Shown here: positions 6,051 to 11,442 of the stretch, piece by piece
Position numbering within the stretch: the stretch's first letter is position 1
Layout: each line of letters opens with the position of its first letter
The notes under the pieces: generated by a model
What the model was told of the DNA's origin: nothing
What the model saw: only the letters and a program-made list of their open reading frames with translations
Databases searched by the model: none
Translations under genes and position numbers: made by a program
NCBI GenBank assembly: GCA_949128015.1
Contig: CASBRC010000191.1
Coordinates: 1-11,442 of the forward strand
Direction: 5' to 3'
DNA length: 11,442 nt
Source of the DNA: Synechococcales cyanobacterium PMM_0003
GTDB lineage: Bacteria; Cyanobacteriota; Cyanobacteriia; Pseudanabaenales; Pseudanabaenaceae

Positions 6051-6085
6051 TTTTTAGTGGCGCGGCGAAGCCGCGCCACTAAAAA
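6051..6085. repeat. Perfect 16-bp hairpin between convergent TVP38 and phnE genes
   Basis: Arms 6051-6066 and 6070-6085 are exact inverse complements around GAA, giving GCGAAGC at the tip. It begins directly after the TAA stop of the plus-strand gene and lies 18 bases from the phnE stop. The T run is on the 5' side and the A run on the 3' side, so neither strand shows the U tract of a classical terminator. Confidence 0.75.
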
Positions 6086-6103
6086 TATCCTTATTGCTAT
6101 TGT

Positions 6104-6907
6104 TTAATCCAATTTAAATTTATTTCGTAATTGACTGCTGAGAGCATCGATCGCAGTTACAACTACCAACAAAACTAACATCATTGTCATCGCCTTGTTA
6201 TACTCAAACCCGCGAATATAACTGACTAGCTCAAACCCAATGCCACCCGCACCGACTACACCCAACACTGAGGCGGCGCGAATATTGTATTCAAACATAT
6301 AAAACGTATAGCCAAGGCATAGCGGCAAAACCTGTGGAAAGACTCCATATTGAGCAATTTGCCACCACGAGGCTCGACCGACTTGCAGAGACTCTAGCGA
6401 TCGCTTATCTACAGATTCGATTGCTTCTTGGTAGAACTTCGCTAAATAACCAATTGTATAAATCCCTAGAGCCAAAGTTCCTGCTGGCGCACCTAGTCCT
6501 GTGGCGGCTACAAAAAATAAACCTAAAATAATTGATGGAACGGAACGAACTGCATTTTGAAAAAGATTTGCCATCCATCGTAACCACAATGGCGACAAGT
6601 TTTGGGCTGATAATAATGCGATCGGAATTGAGAAGATTGCGCCAATCGTCGTTCCCAAAAGTGACATTTGCACAGTCTCAATCAACGCTTTGATTGCCAC
6701 ATCCAAGATACTCAAATCAGGCGGCCAAAGTCGCGACAGAAAATCTGTCATATAGGGCAGACTCGTCTGGAGTAACTTGGGATCGACTTTTAAGCCTTGT
6801 AATGACCAGATATAAGCCCAGCCTAGACCGATAATTACTAAAAATCTGATAATCCAGATGTTGTAGCGGCTAGAGATATAGGGGCGAATCCGATCAAGAA
6901 ATTTCAT
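6104..6907 (-). CDS. phnE: Phosphonate/phosphite-type ABC transporter permease PhnE
   Basis: A 267-residue inner membrane permease of the PhnE family, the membrane channel of the PhnCDE importer. Hydrophobic spans appear near residues 19-36, 80-100, 117-134, 137-152, 210-232 and 239-256. The EAA-type coupling loop that contacts the ATPase is at about 161-191 (QEAIESVDKRSLESLQVGRA, then QYGVFPQVLP), with the Gly and the VFPQ segment typical of PhnE. RSVPSIILGLFFVAATG (120-136) and LGVVGAGGIGFEL (about 215-227) are also family hallmarks. Its ATG overlaps by one base the stop of phnC (TAATG), so translation is probably coupled. Only one permease gene is present, so it would act as a homodimer. 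The transported ion cannot be read from the permease. Confidence 0.92.
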   Translation of the reverse strand: MKFLDRIRPYISSRYNIWIIRFLVIIGLGWAYIWSLQGLKVDPKLLQTSLPYMTDFLSRLWPPDLSILDVAIKALIETVQMSLLGTTIGAIFSIPIALLSAQNLSPLWLRWMANLFQNAVRSVPSIILGLFFVAATGLGAPAGTLALGIYTIGYLAKFYQEAIESVDKRSLESLQVGRASWWQIAQYGVFPQVLPLCLGYTFYMFEYNIRAASVLGVVGAGGIGFELVSYIRGFEYNKAMTMMLVLLVVVTAIDALSSQLRNKFKLD

Positions 6908-7686
6908 TATGCAGCGTTAGCAGACTGGACTAGGGAGAGGTTTTGCAACTTAGCAAATTGTCTGTCCATATTTTGACAGTCCCCATCATACCAGACCTGC
7001 CCTTCTTGCAAGACGATCGCCCGTTGAGCGTACTGAGCCGCTAGCGCCAGATCATGCAATACCACTACAACCGTCAATCCTTTGCGATGCATTTCCTGTA
7101 GACTGCTCATCACTTGATTAATTCCCGATACATCCAGCCCTGTCGTTGGCTCATCGGCTAGCAAAATATGCGGAGATTGAATCAAAGTTCTGGCGATCGC
7201 CACTCTTTGGCGCTGACCACCACTTAGCTGTCTCGCTTTTTGATAGATCTGTTCTTGCAATCCCATTTTTTGTAATAGCTGCGTGGCAATTCTGCGATCG
7301 CGTTTAGGAAATCCCCATAAACTCTGCCATGTATTTAGGTCGCCGAGACATCCACATAGGACGTTATCTAAGCAGGAAAGTTGATCGACTAAGCCGCCGC
7401 CTTGCACAAGGAAACCGACATTTTTGCGAACTTCATCAACCTGATTGGGTTGGACTGTCGTACCACAAATATTGATCTCGCCTTGGCTTAAAGGCATTAA
7501 CCCGACTAGCGATCGCAAAAGTGTTGATTTCCCTGCCCCATTCAAACCGAGCAAAGCCACAAATTCACCATGATTGATTTGCAGATCAATGCCATTTAAG
7601 ATTGGACGCTTTAAGGTGGGTTGATAAGCTGTGCGGACATTGTGACAGGCGATCGCAGGTGCATTATTCTCGGAAAGGGGTCCCAT
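6907..7686 (-). CDS. phnC: Phosphonate/phosphite-type ABC transporter ATP-binding protein PhnC
   Basis: A 259-residue cytoplasmic ABC ATPase that powers uptake through PhnE. Motifs are complete: Walker A GLNGAGKST (47-55), Q-loop Q95, signature LSGGQRQRVAIARTL (154-168), Walker B ILLADEP (174-180) with catalytic E179, D-loop GLD (183-185) and switch H211 in VLHDLALA. The stretch between the Q-loop and the signature (GGLVDQLSCLDNVLCGCLG) is like PhnC, in which a conserved cysteine or arginine-rich region follows DNVL. It is the second gene of the minus-strand phnD-phnC-phnE set, after a 188-base gap filled with repeats. No clear Shine-Dalgarno sequence precedes the ATG, but the frame has no other Met before the ABC fold. 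Confidence 0.92.
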   Translation of the reverse strand: MGPLSENNAPAIACHNVRTAYQPTLKRPILNGIDLQINHGEFVALLGLNGAGKSTLLRSLVGLMPLSQGEINICGTTVQPNQVDEVRKNVGFLVQGGGLVDQLSCLDNVLCGCLGDLNTWQSLWGFPKRDRRIATQLLQKMGLQEQIYQKARQLSGGQRQRVAIARTLIQSPHILLADEPTTGLDVSGINQVMSSLQEMHRKGLTVVVVLHDLALAAQYAQRAIVLQEGQVWYDGDCQNMDRQFAKLQNLSLVQSANAA

Positions 7687-7739
7687 AATTTTTAAATTCT
7701 AATCTTGGAATAAGGAAATATTTTTTTTGCTGGTTTCCT

Positions 7740-7815
7740 GTAGGGTTCGTTACGCTGACGCTAACGAACCTTGATCGGCTGAGCCGTGCGTTACGCTATC
7801 GCTAACACACCCTAC
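7740..7815. repeat. GTAGGGT...ACCCTAC intergenic repeat between phnD and phnC
   Basis: Outer arms GTAGGGT (7740-7746) and ACCCTAC (7809-7815) enclose two hairpins: 7744-7752 with 7762-7770 (9 bp) and 7786-7793 with 7803-7810 (one mismatch). Each centres on a CGCT-GACGC or CGCTATCGC sequence with TTACGC/GCTAAC sides. Repeats of this GTAGGGTGCGTTA type are, from memory, common between genes in cyanobacteria. It interrupts the transporter operon. Confidence 0.65.
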
Positions 7816-7842
7816 GAAGGTAATTTTGTTTTTTTTCGACAG

Positions 7843-7861
7843 GCTGCTAGCGAAGCTAGGC
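7843..7861. repeat. Small GCGAAGC hairpin downstream of phnD
   Basis: CTAGC (7847-7851) and GCTAG (7855-7859) pair around GAA; with a two-base bulge the stem extends to GC at 7843-7844 and 7860-7861. It lies 13 bases beyond the phnD stop. On the minus strand it is followed by an A run rather than T, so it does not look like a standard terminator. Confidence 0.5.
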
Positions 7862-7874
7862 AAAAAATATATAA

Positions 7875-8858
7875 CTAAGGTTTGAGTCCTGCACGTTCAA
7901 TTGCGGTACGCATAATCGCCAAATGTGGCTCGTGATCAACCTTGACTAGTTTTGTGGAGTTGTAGAGACTGCGAAATAGTTCACTATTCTCTGGCTCATT
8001 CAGTTTCAGAAAAGCATTAATCAACTTTTCACGCATGTCCGCAGGCACATTATCATCGATGACAATTCCATGGGCTGGCACATTTGGAACAGCATGCAAC
8101 ACCCGTAATTTTTTGCCTTCTTCAGCAGTGATCCAAGGTGGTAACAATGCATATTCAGAAACTGCGGCGACATCAGCTTGATCTCGCAACACTGCTTGTA
8201 GGGCGCTGCTATAGCCGTCCCCATAGGTGACTTTCCCAAAAAATTGCTCTAGGCGATCGGGACCATCCACGAACTTGAGTCCTACCAATTCGCTAACAGG
8301 GAAAATAAATCCAGAGCCAGAAGAACGGGAGGTAAACGCCATACGTTTACCGCGCAACTGTTCTAAAGTTTGCGTTCCATCAGCTAAAGTTTTTAACGGG
8401 CTATTCTCAGGAACAACAAAAATTGAATCATAAGTTTTTCCACCAGAATAGTCGTCACGAACTTCGGCTAAGTACATTTTGGAGCCTGCTAGTGTATCTG
8501 CTTTGAGCGCTGCGCGACCACTTAAAAAAGCAACATTGGCGCGATCGGCTTTTAAAGCTTCGACGGATGCAGTTTCGTCACCGATCACCGCCTTCACAGG
8601 AATACCAATCTCTTTTGATAAAATTGCGGAAACTTGATCGACTTTGCTTTGCAGATCTTTAGTATCACGGCGTGTGGCAAAAGCAATCGTCAATTCCTTG
8701 AGTGGAGCCTTGGCTACTTCAGTTGGAGCAGATGTTTGAGCTGTATTAGTTTGAGATGTCGGTTGCTGGCTATTTTCAGTACAAGCTGTCAAACCTACTA
8801 GGGACATTAATCCTGCGACTACAGCAAAATTAATCGGCGAAAATAAAACTTTTTTCAT
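7875..8858 (-). CDS. phnD: Phosphonate/phosphite-type ABC transporter substrate-binding lipoprotein PhnD
   Basis: The periplasmic binding component of the importer. From the ATG at 8858 it has 327 residues and begins with a lipoprotein signal: MKK, a hydrophobic stretch and the lipobox LTAC with C26 as the lipidated residue. A Thr/Gln/Ser-rich linker follows, then the PhnD fold beginning KELTIAFATRRD. The open frame starts 15 codons earlier (8903), but that would place 15 residues before a complete signal peptide, so 8858 is preferred. Typical PhnD sites are YDSIFVVPENSPLKTL, RMAFTSRSSGSGFIFP (anion-binding Ser/Gly loop) and ALLPPW. The family binds phosphonates, phosphite, hypophosphite or phosphate; related AioX proteins bind arsenite. 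The ligand cannot be decided here. It is the first gene of its operon and divergent from the DUF433 gene. Confidence 0.9.
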   Translation of the reverse strand: MKKVLFSPINFAVVAGLMSLVGLTACTENSQQPTSQTNTAQTSAPTEVAKAPLKELTIAFATRRDTKDLQSKVDQVSAILSKEIGIPVKAVIGDETASVEALKADRANVAFLSGRAALKADTLAGSKMYLAEVRDDYSGGKTYDSIFVVPENSPLKTLADGTQTLEQLRGKRMAFTSRSSGSGFIFPVSELVGLKFVDGPDRLEQFFGKVTYGDGYSSALQAVLRDQADVAAVSEYALLPPWITAEEGKKLRVLHAVPNVPAHGIVIDDNVPADMREKLINAFLKLNEPENSELFRSLYNSTKLVKVDHEPHLAIMRTAIERAGLKP

Positions 8859-8919
8859 TAATTTTTGAGAAATGGTCGATACACTAAGAAGAATAACTTG
8901 CAATAACTAATGAAGTCAG

Positions 8920-8947
8920 CTTAAACCTATTTGAGAATTAAAGTCAA
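8920..8947 (-). promoter_or_regulatory. Candidate promoter of phnD
   Basis: On the minus strand TTGACT (8947-8942) is a good -35 element and TTTAAG (8925-8920), 16 bases downstream, is a poor -10 element. It would give a leader of roughly 50 bases to the phnD start at 8858. A Pho-type operator was looked for and not found with confidence. Confidence 0.35.
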
Positions 8948-9088
8948 TAGCATATAAGATTTTTTTAATTTTTGCGATCGCCTAAAAAGGTAATGGGACA
9001 TGAGAAACATTAAGCTTAGCGATGCGCAATAAAATAAAGAACCTGATTTTTATTGGCTTTAACTTCCATGATTCATTCCTAACGGCTA

Positions 9089-9094
9089 TATAAT
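9089..9094 (+). promoter_or_regulatory. Candidate -10 element upstream of the DUF433 gene
   Basis: TATAAT at 9089-9094 is a consensus -10 hexamer 18 bases before the ATG at 9113. No good -35 element is seen at the proper distance, so it is a weak call. Confidence 0.35.
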
Positions 9095-9112
9095 GGGAAA
9101 TAAGATTATATT

Positions 9113-9358
9113 ATGAAGAAAATGAGATTAAATAGCTTGTTAGAAGCTCAAGGAATTATTCACTGTAATCCTGAAATTATGAGTGGAGTTCCAGTTTTCA
9201 AAGGAACTCGTGTTCCCTTGAAAACATTCTTTGACTACCTTGAAGGTGATGGTGGATTAGCTGAGTTTATTAATGATTTCCCTTATCTAAAGACTCAAAT
9301 CATGAAGGTTTTAGAAAATGCCGCTAAGCTAATAATTGCTCAGGAACGTGCTGCTTGA
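9113..9358 (+). CDS. DUF433 domain protein (antitoxin-like)
   Basis: An 81-residue protein covered almost entirely by a DUF433 domain. The conserved pattern is seen in IHCNPEIMSGVPVFKGTRVPLKTFFDYL (residues 16-43), matching the family consensus I-x-x-(D/N)PEI-x-GxPV-x-xGTR-(I/V)P, followed by a short helical region containing FINDFPYLKTQ. DUF433 genes are very common in cyanobacteria and usually precede a DUF5615 PIN-like nuclease gene, with which they are thought to form a toxin-antitoxin pair; the DUF433 part has a winged or helix-turn-helix-like fold. Here the expected partner is missing: the stop codon overlaps (TGATG) a 19-codon ORF and then a DUF58 gene. It is therefore an orphan or a regulator whose toxin has been lost. 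AT-rich compared with its neighbours. Confidence 0.85.
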   Translation: MKKMRLNSLLEAQGIIHCNPEIMSGVPVFKGTRVPLKTFFDYLEGDGGLAEFINDFPYLKTQIMKVLENAAKLIIAQERAA

Positions 9359-9417
9359 TGTATCACTTATCAACTGGCTCAGTAGTGTCTATCAATGATA
9401 TGGGTGAAATCAAATGA
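9358..9417 (+). CDS. 19-codon ORF bridging the DUF433 and DUF58 genes
   Basis: ATG at 9358 overlaps the DUF433 stop (TGATG), and the TGA at 9415-9417 overlaps the DUF58 start (ATGA). The encoded peptide is MYHLSTGSVVSINDMGEIK. I do not recognise it. It might be a real coupling ORF that carries ribosomes from one gene to the next, a relic of the tail of a lost toxin gene, or a chance frame. The exact overlap at both ends is the only support. Confidence 0.3.
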   Translation: MYHLSTGSVVSINDMGEIK

Positions 9418-10682
9418 AGTTTACTGATGCAGATATTTCGTATAGTCAAAGCGATCGCAAATCTCGTAGTTCTAAACCAAAGCGCCCATCGAAGATCAAG
9501 CGCTTTTTTAAATGGTTAGAATGGCGATTTGCGACACCAGAATTTATTGGGGGGATGTATACCTTCTTCACGCTGTTCTTCTTTATGGCAGCAACAAATA
9601 CTCTATCGGGGTGGTTGTATGTGATTAGTGGTATAAGTTCGGCGCTGTTGATTGTGGGGGCGGTAATGCCGAAGCGATTACTAGCCGAAATGGTGATACT
9701 GCGATCGCAAATTGATCCAGTTAGCGTTGGTGACGATCTATGGATCGATCTGACAATCCAGAATATGGGGCGGACTGAGAAACGATTGTTAGAAGTGAAC
9801 GATATTTTGCCAGAAAGTCTCTCAAATATTTTGCAACAGGAAATTGTGATCGATTTGATTGCACCGATGCAGGAATATCACTGGAAGTATGAGGCAAAAA
9901 CCACTCAGCGTGGCGTATTTTTATTTCGGTCAACCGAAATCGCGACTTCCAGTCCCTTAGGCTTATTTCGCAGTCGTCGGGCTTGCCCATCGGGTCAAAA
10001 AGCGATCGTTTATCCAACGGTGTTACCCCTAGATCGCTGTCCATTGGTTGACCAGTTAGGAAGTGATACGAGTCCACGTCAATATAGTGACGAACATAAT
10101 TACCGAAATGCAACGGAAGGCTTAACTAAAACTTTGCGCCCCTATCGCTGGGGCGATCCGACTAGATTAATCCATTGGCGGACTAGTGCCAAGTATGGCG
10201 AATTGCGAGTCAGAGAATTGGAAGTAACCATCGGTGGGCAAGAAGTGGCGATCGCCCTCGACAATTCCGCAGGATGGGAGCCTGAAGCCTTTGAAGAAGC
10301 AGTGGTAGCGGCGGCTTCACTCTATTTTTATGCTCAAAAATCAAAGCTGAGTGTCAGACTCTGGACAAATGACACAGGAATTGTCCAAAGCGATCGCGCT
10401 GTATTAGAAACCTTAGCGGCGGTGAATATCTCCCCTAGTTCCGCAGATATTCTCAAAGATTTGCCCGACATTCCTGTCGTGTGGCTATCCCATAAAACCG
10501 ATAGCATCGCCTATTTGCCCTTTGGTAGTCGTTGGGTGCTATGGCAAGCCTTGGCGCAATCAGCAAAAGTATCTGTTCCCAATCAGCGATCGCTGGGTTT
10601 AACGATTGAGTCGAGCCTTGATGCTGAGGATCTAAGTTACAAGTCTTTGCGATCGCAATTGCAAGAATATCTAAGCATGTAG
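9414..10682 (+). CDS. DUF58 domain membrane protein
   Basis: A 422-residue protein. The N-terminus is polar and basic (residues 11-37 rich in Ser, Lys and Arg), followed by two membrane spans at about 48-64 and 66-84. A beta-rich extracytoplasmic or cytoplasmic segment runs from 100 to 200. The DUF58 signature is at 241-270, including LRPYRWGDPTRLIHWR and YGELRVRELE. Directly after comes a von Willebrand A-like strand, VAIALDNSAG, with D283 and S285 as partial metal-site residues; the usual second Ser of DxSxS is Gly (287). DUF58 proteins are often encoded next to MoxR AAA ATPases and transglutaminase-like proteins and may act in assembly or maturation of other proteins. No MoxR gene is in this window. 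The start overlaps the end of the 19-codon ORF. Function unknown. Confidence 0.9.
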   Translation: MKFTDADISYSQSDRKSRSSKPKRPSKIKRFFKWLEWRFATPEFIGGMYTFFTLFFFMAATNTLSGWLYVISGISSALLIVGAVMPKRLLAEMVILRSQIDPVSVGDDLWIDLTIQNMGRTEKRLLEVNDILPESLSNILQQEIVIDLIAPMQEYHWKYEAKTTQRGVFLFRSTEIATSSPLGLFRSRRACPSGQKAIVYPTVLPLDRCPLVDQLGSDTSPRQYSDEHNYRNATEGLTKTLRPYRWGDPTRLIHWRTSAKYGELRVRELEVTIGGQEVAIALDNSAGWEPEAFEEAVVAAASLYFYAQKSKLSVRLWTNDTGIVQSDRAVLETLAAVNISPSSADILKDLPDIPVVWLSHKTDSIAYLPFGSRWVLWQALAQSAKVSVPNQRSLGLTIESSLDAEDLSYKSLRSQLQEYLSM

Positions 10683-10689
10683 GCATAAT

Positions 10690-10744
10690 AAAACTCAAGA
10701 AGCTGTGGCGCACGCTGCGCGTGCGCCACAGCTTCTTGGGTTTT
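10690..10744. terminator. 26-bp palindrome after the DUF58 gene, likely terminator
   Basis: Arms 10690-10715 and 10719-10744 pair throughout with one G-T pair (T10695 with G10739), around TGC (GCA on the minus strand). The ends, AAAACTCAAG and CTTGGGTTTT, are a near copy of the AACCCAA/TTGGGTT ends of other elements here. It starts seven bases after the stop codon and ends in TTTT, which fits a terminator. Confidence 0.7.
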
Positions 10745-10782
10745 AAGGTTTCAATTGCCTAGCTACTTAACGCTCTAACGAT

Positions 10783-10791
10783 TGCTATACT
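10783..10791 (+). promoter_or_regulatory. Candidate extended -10 promoter of the last gene
   Basis: TGCTATACT combines the TGN extension with a near-consensus -10 hexamer (TATACT, 10786-10791). A -35 element is not recognisable, as is usual for extended -10 promoters. It lies 34 bases before the ATG at 10826 and after the palindrome, so the last gene may have its own start of transcription. Confidence 0.4.
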
Positions 10792-10825
10792 TTTTTCTCA
10801 TAGACAATAAAACTGGTGGCATGTC

Positions 10826-11437
10826 ATGGCACTCAAACTCGGCAGACTGGAAATTGGGTATCGCTTGCTAATATCTCTAACTGCGATCGCGATCGCCTAT
10901 GGATGGGTGGGCGCACAGCTATGCACTTTGTTGCGTTTGGGCGATTATTTAAGTGCGGGTTTCTTGTTGATGCTTGCAGTCGTTGCCATATTTGCTATAC
11001 CTCAAAGCTTGGGTGGACTGTTCGCGGCGATCGCGGCAGTGATTACCGTCTATTGGCAAACCTCTAATATCACCTATAGCTTAATTACGGCGGGTGTCTG
11101 TCTAGGATTATATTTGCTAGGTTTTCAAGATGTCCGCTATGAGCCTGACGCAGAAAAAAAGCTATCCATCATTGAGGTTGTCGCCACGCTGATCACGATT
11201 GGGTTTACAGTACAGACGACACTCTTGATTTTGCAAACCCCGTCAAGTTGGTTGACTAGTGCAGCGATTGGTGCGATCGCAGGCGCGATTACTCTCGTTG
11301 GTAAACAACTTATATATATTGACTTACCCCAAAAAACAATCTGGAAATTATTTGGCTCAGTAACTATTAGTAGTCTTGCGATCGGTTTTGCGATCGTGGC
11401 GATTTTCTTTATACCTAAGCCATATAATTTGATGTAA
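10826..11437 (+). CDS. Multi-spanning membrane protein of unknown function
   Basis: A 203-residue very hydrophobic protein that I do not recognise. Likely membrane segments are at about residues 13-33, 41-59, 61-77, 84-100, 115-137, 142-160 and 174-196, so six or seven spans. A single polar loop (QDVRYEPDAEKKLS, about 101-114) separates a four-span N-terminal part from a three-span C-terminal part, and a second short charged loop (DLPQKTIWK) lies at 166-174. No catalytic motif, cysteine pair or signal cleavage site is evident. The ATG at 10826 is preceded by GGTGGC (10815-10820), a fair ribosome binding site. The gene contains several HIP1 octamers, so it shares the base habit of the host chromosome. 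It follows the DUF58 gene in the same direction but is separated from it by a strong hairpin. Confidence 0.75.
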   Translation: MALKLGRLEIGYRLLISLTAIAIAYGWVGAQLCTLLRLGDYLSAGFLLMLAVVAIFAIPQSLGGLFAAIAAVITVYWQTSNITYSLITAGVCLGLYLLGFQDVRYEPDAEKKLSIIEVVATLITIGFTVQTTLLILQTPSSWLTSAAIGAIAGAITLVGKQLIYIDLPQKTIWKLFGSVTISSLAIGFAIVAIFFIPKPYNLM

Positions 11438-11442
11438 TAAGA

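Noticed and set aside
6051..6085. Hairpin between the convergent TVP38 and phnE genes as a classical intrinsic terminator
   Set aside because: The stem is strong, but the T run is on the 5' side on both strands and no U tract follows the hairpin; kept as a repeat.
8920..8945. Pho-box-like sequence (CTTAAACC and neighbouring octamers) upstream of phnD
   Set aside because: Only the first octamer resembles the cyanobacterial Pho-box unit; the next two at 11-base spacing do not, so phosphate control is not supported.
9721..10113. 130-codon minus-strand open frame inside the DUF58 gene
   Set aside because: It lies wholly antisense to a convincing DUF58 coding sequence and its translation shows no recognisable domain.
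785..10744. The multiple repeats as a CRISPR array
   Set aside because: They are single palindromes scattered between genes, with differing cores and no regular repeat-spacer pattern.

Overview
The window is chromosomal DNA from a cyanobacterium. Three things support this: a psbY-type photosystem II small subunit, more than 20 copies of the cyanobacterial HIP1 octamer GCGATCGC spread over coding and intergenic DNA, and cyanobacterial versions of several genes. A Pseudanabaena-like filamentous lineage would fit, but that is a guess. No rRNA, tRNA, CRISPR array, intact insertion sequence or phage gene is visible.

Positions 1-2643 are mostly housekeeping. They hold gatC and a stand-alone receiver-domain protein on the plus strand, then the minus-strand genes uppP (undecaprenyl pyrophosphate phosphatase), rplU (L21) and rpmA (L27), read in that order. 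Positions 2644-4321 hold psbY and the citrate synthase gene gltA on the plus strand.

Positions 4474-8858 are the accessory core. On the plus strand, an arsenosugar-type arsenite methyltransferase (arsM) overlaps by one base a TVP38/TMEM64 (VTT-domain) membrane protein. Convergent to this pair, on the minus strand, lies a complete three-component importer of the phosphonate/phosphite type: the lipoprotein PhnD, the ATPase PhnC and the permease PhnE. No C-P lyase, phosphite dehydrogenase, ArsR or ArsS gene is present, so its substrate stays open.

Positions 9113-11437 hold an orphan DUF433 (antitoxin-like) gene, a 19-codon ORF bridging it to a DUF58 membrane protein, and an unrecognised multi-spanning membrane protein.

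The most unusual layer lies between the genes. There are a dozen near-perfect inverted repeats, each closed by exactly three bases. Eight of these read C-GNA-G on one strand, the geometry of the exceptionally stable DNA mini-hairpin d(GCGAAGC). Four share AACCCAA/TTGGGTT-like ends. One of those is split by about 86 bp flanked by a TAAG direct repeat, and removing the insert restores a perfect 26-bp palindrome. This looks like a family of small, mobile or recombinogenic palindromic elements, some of which may also serve as terminators.
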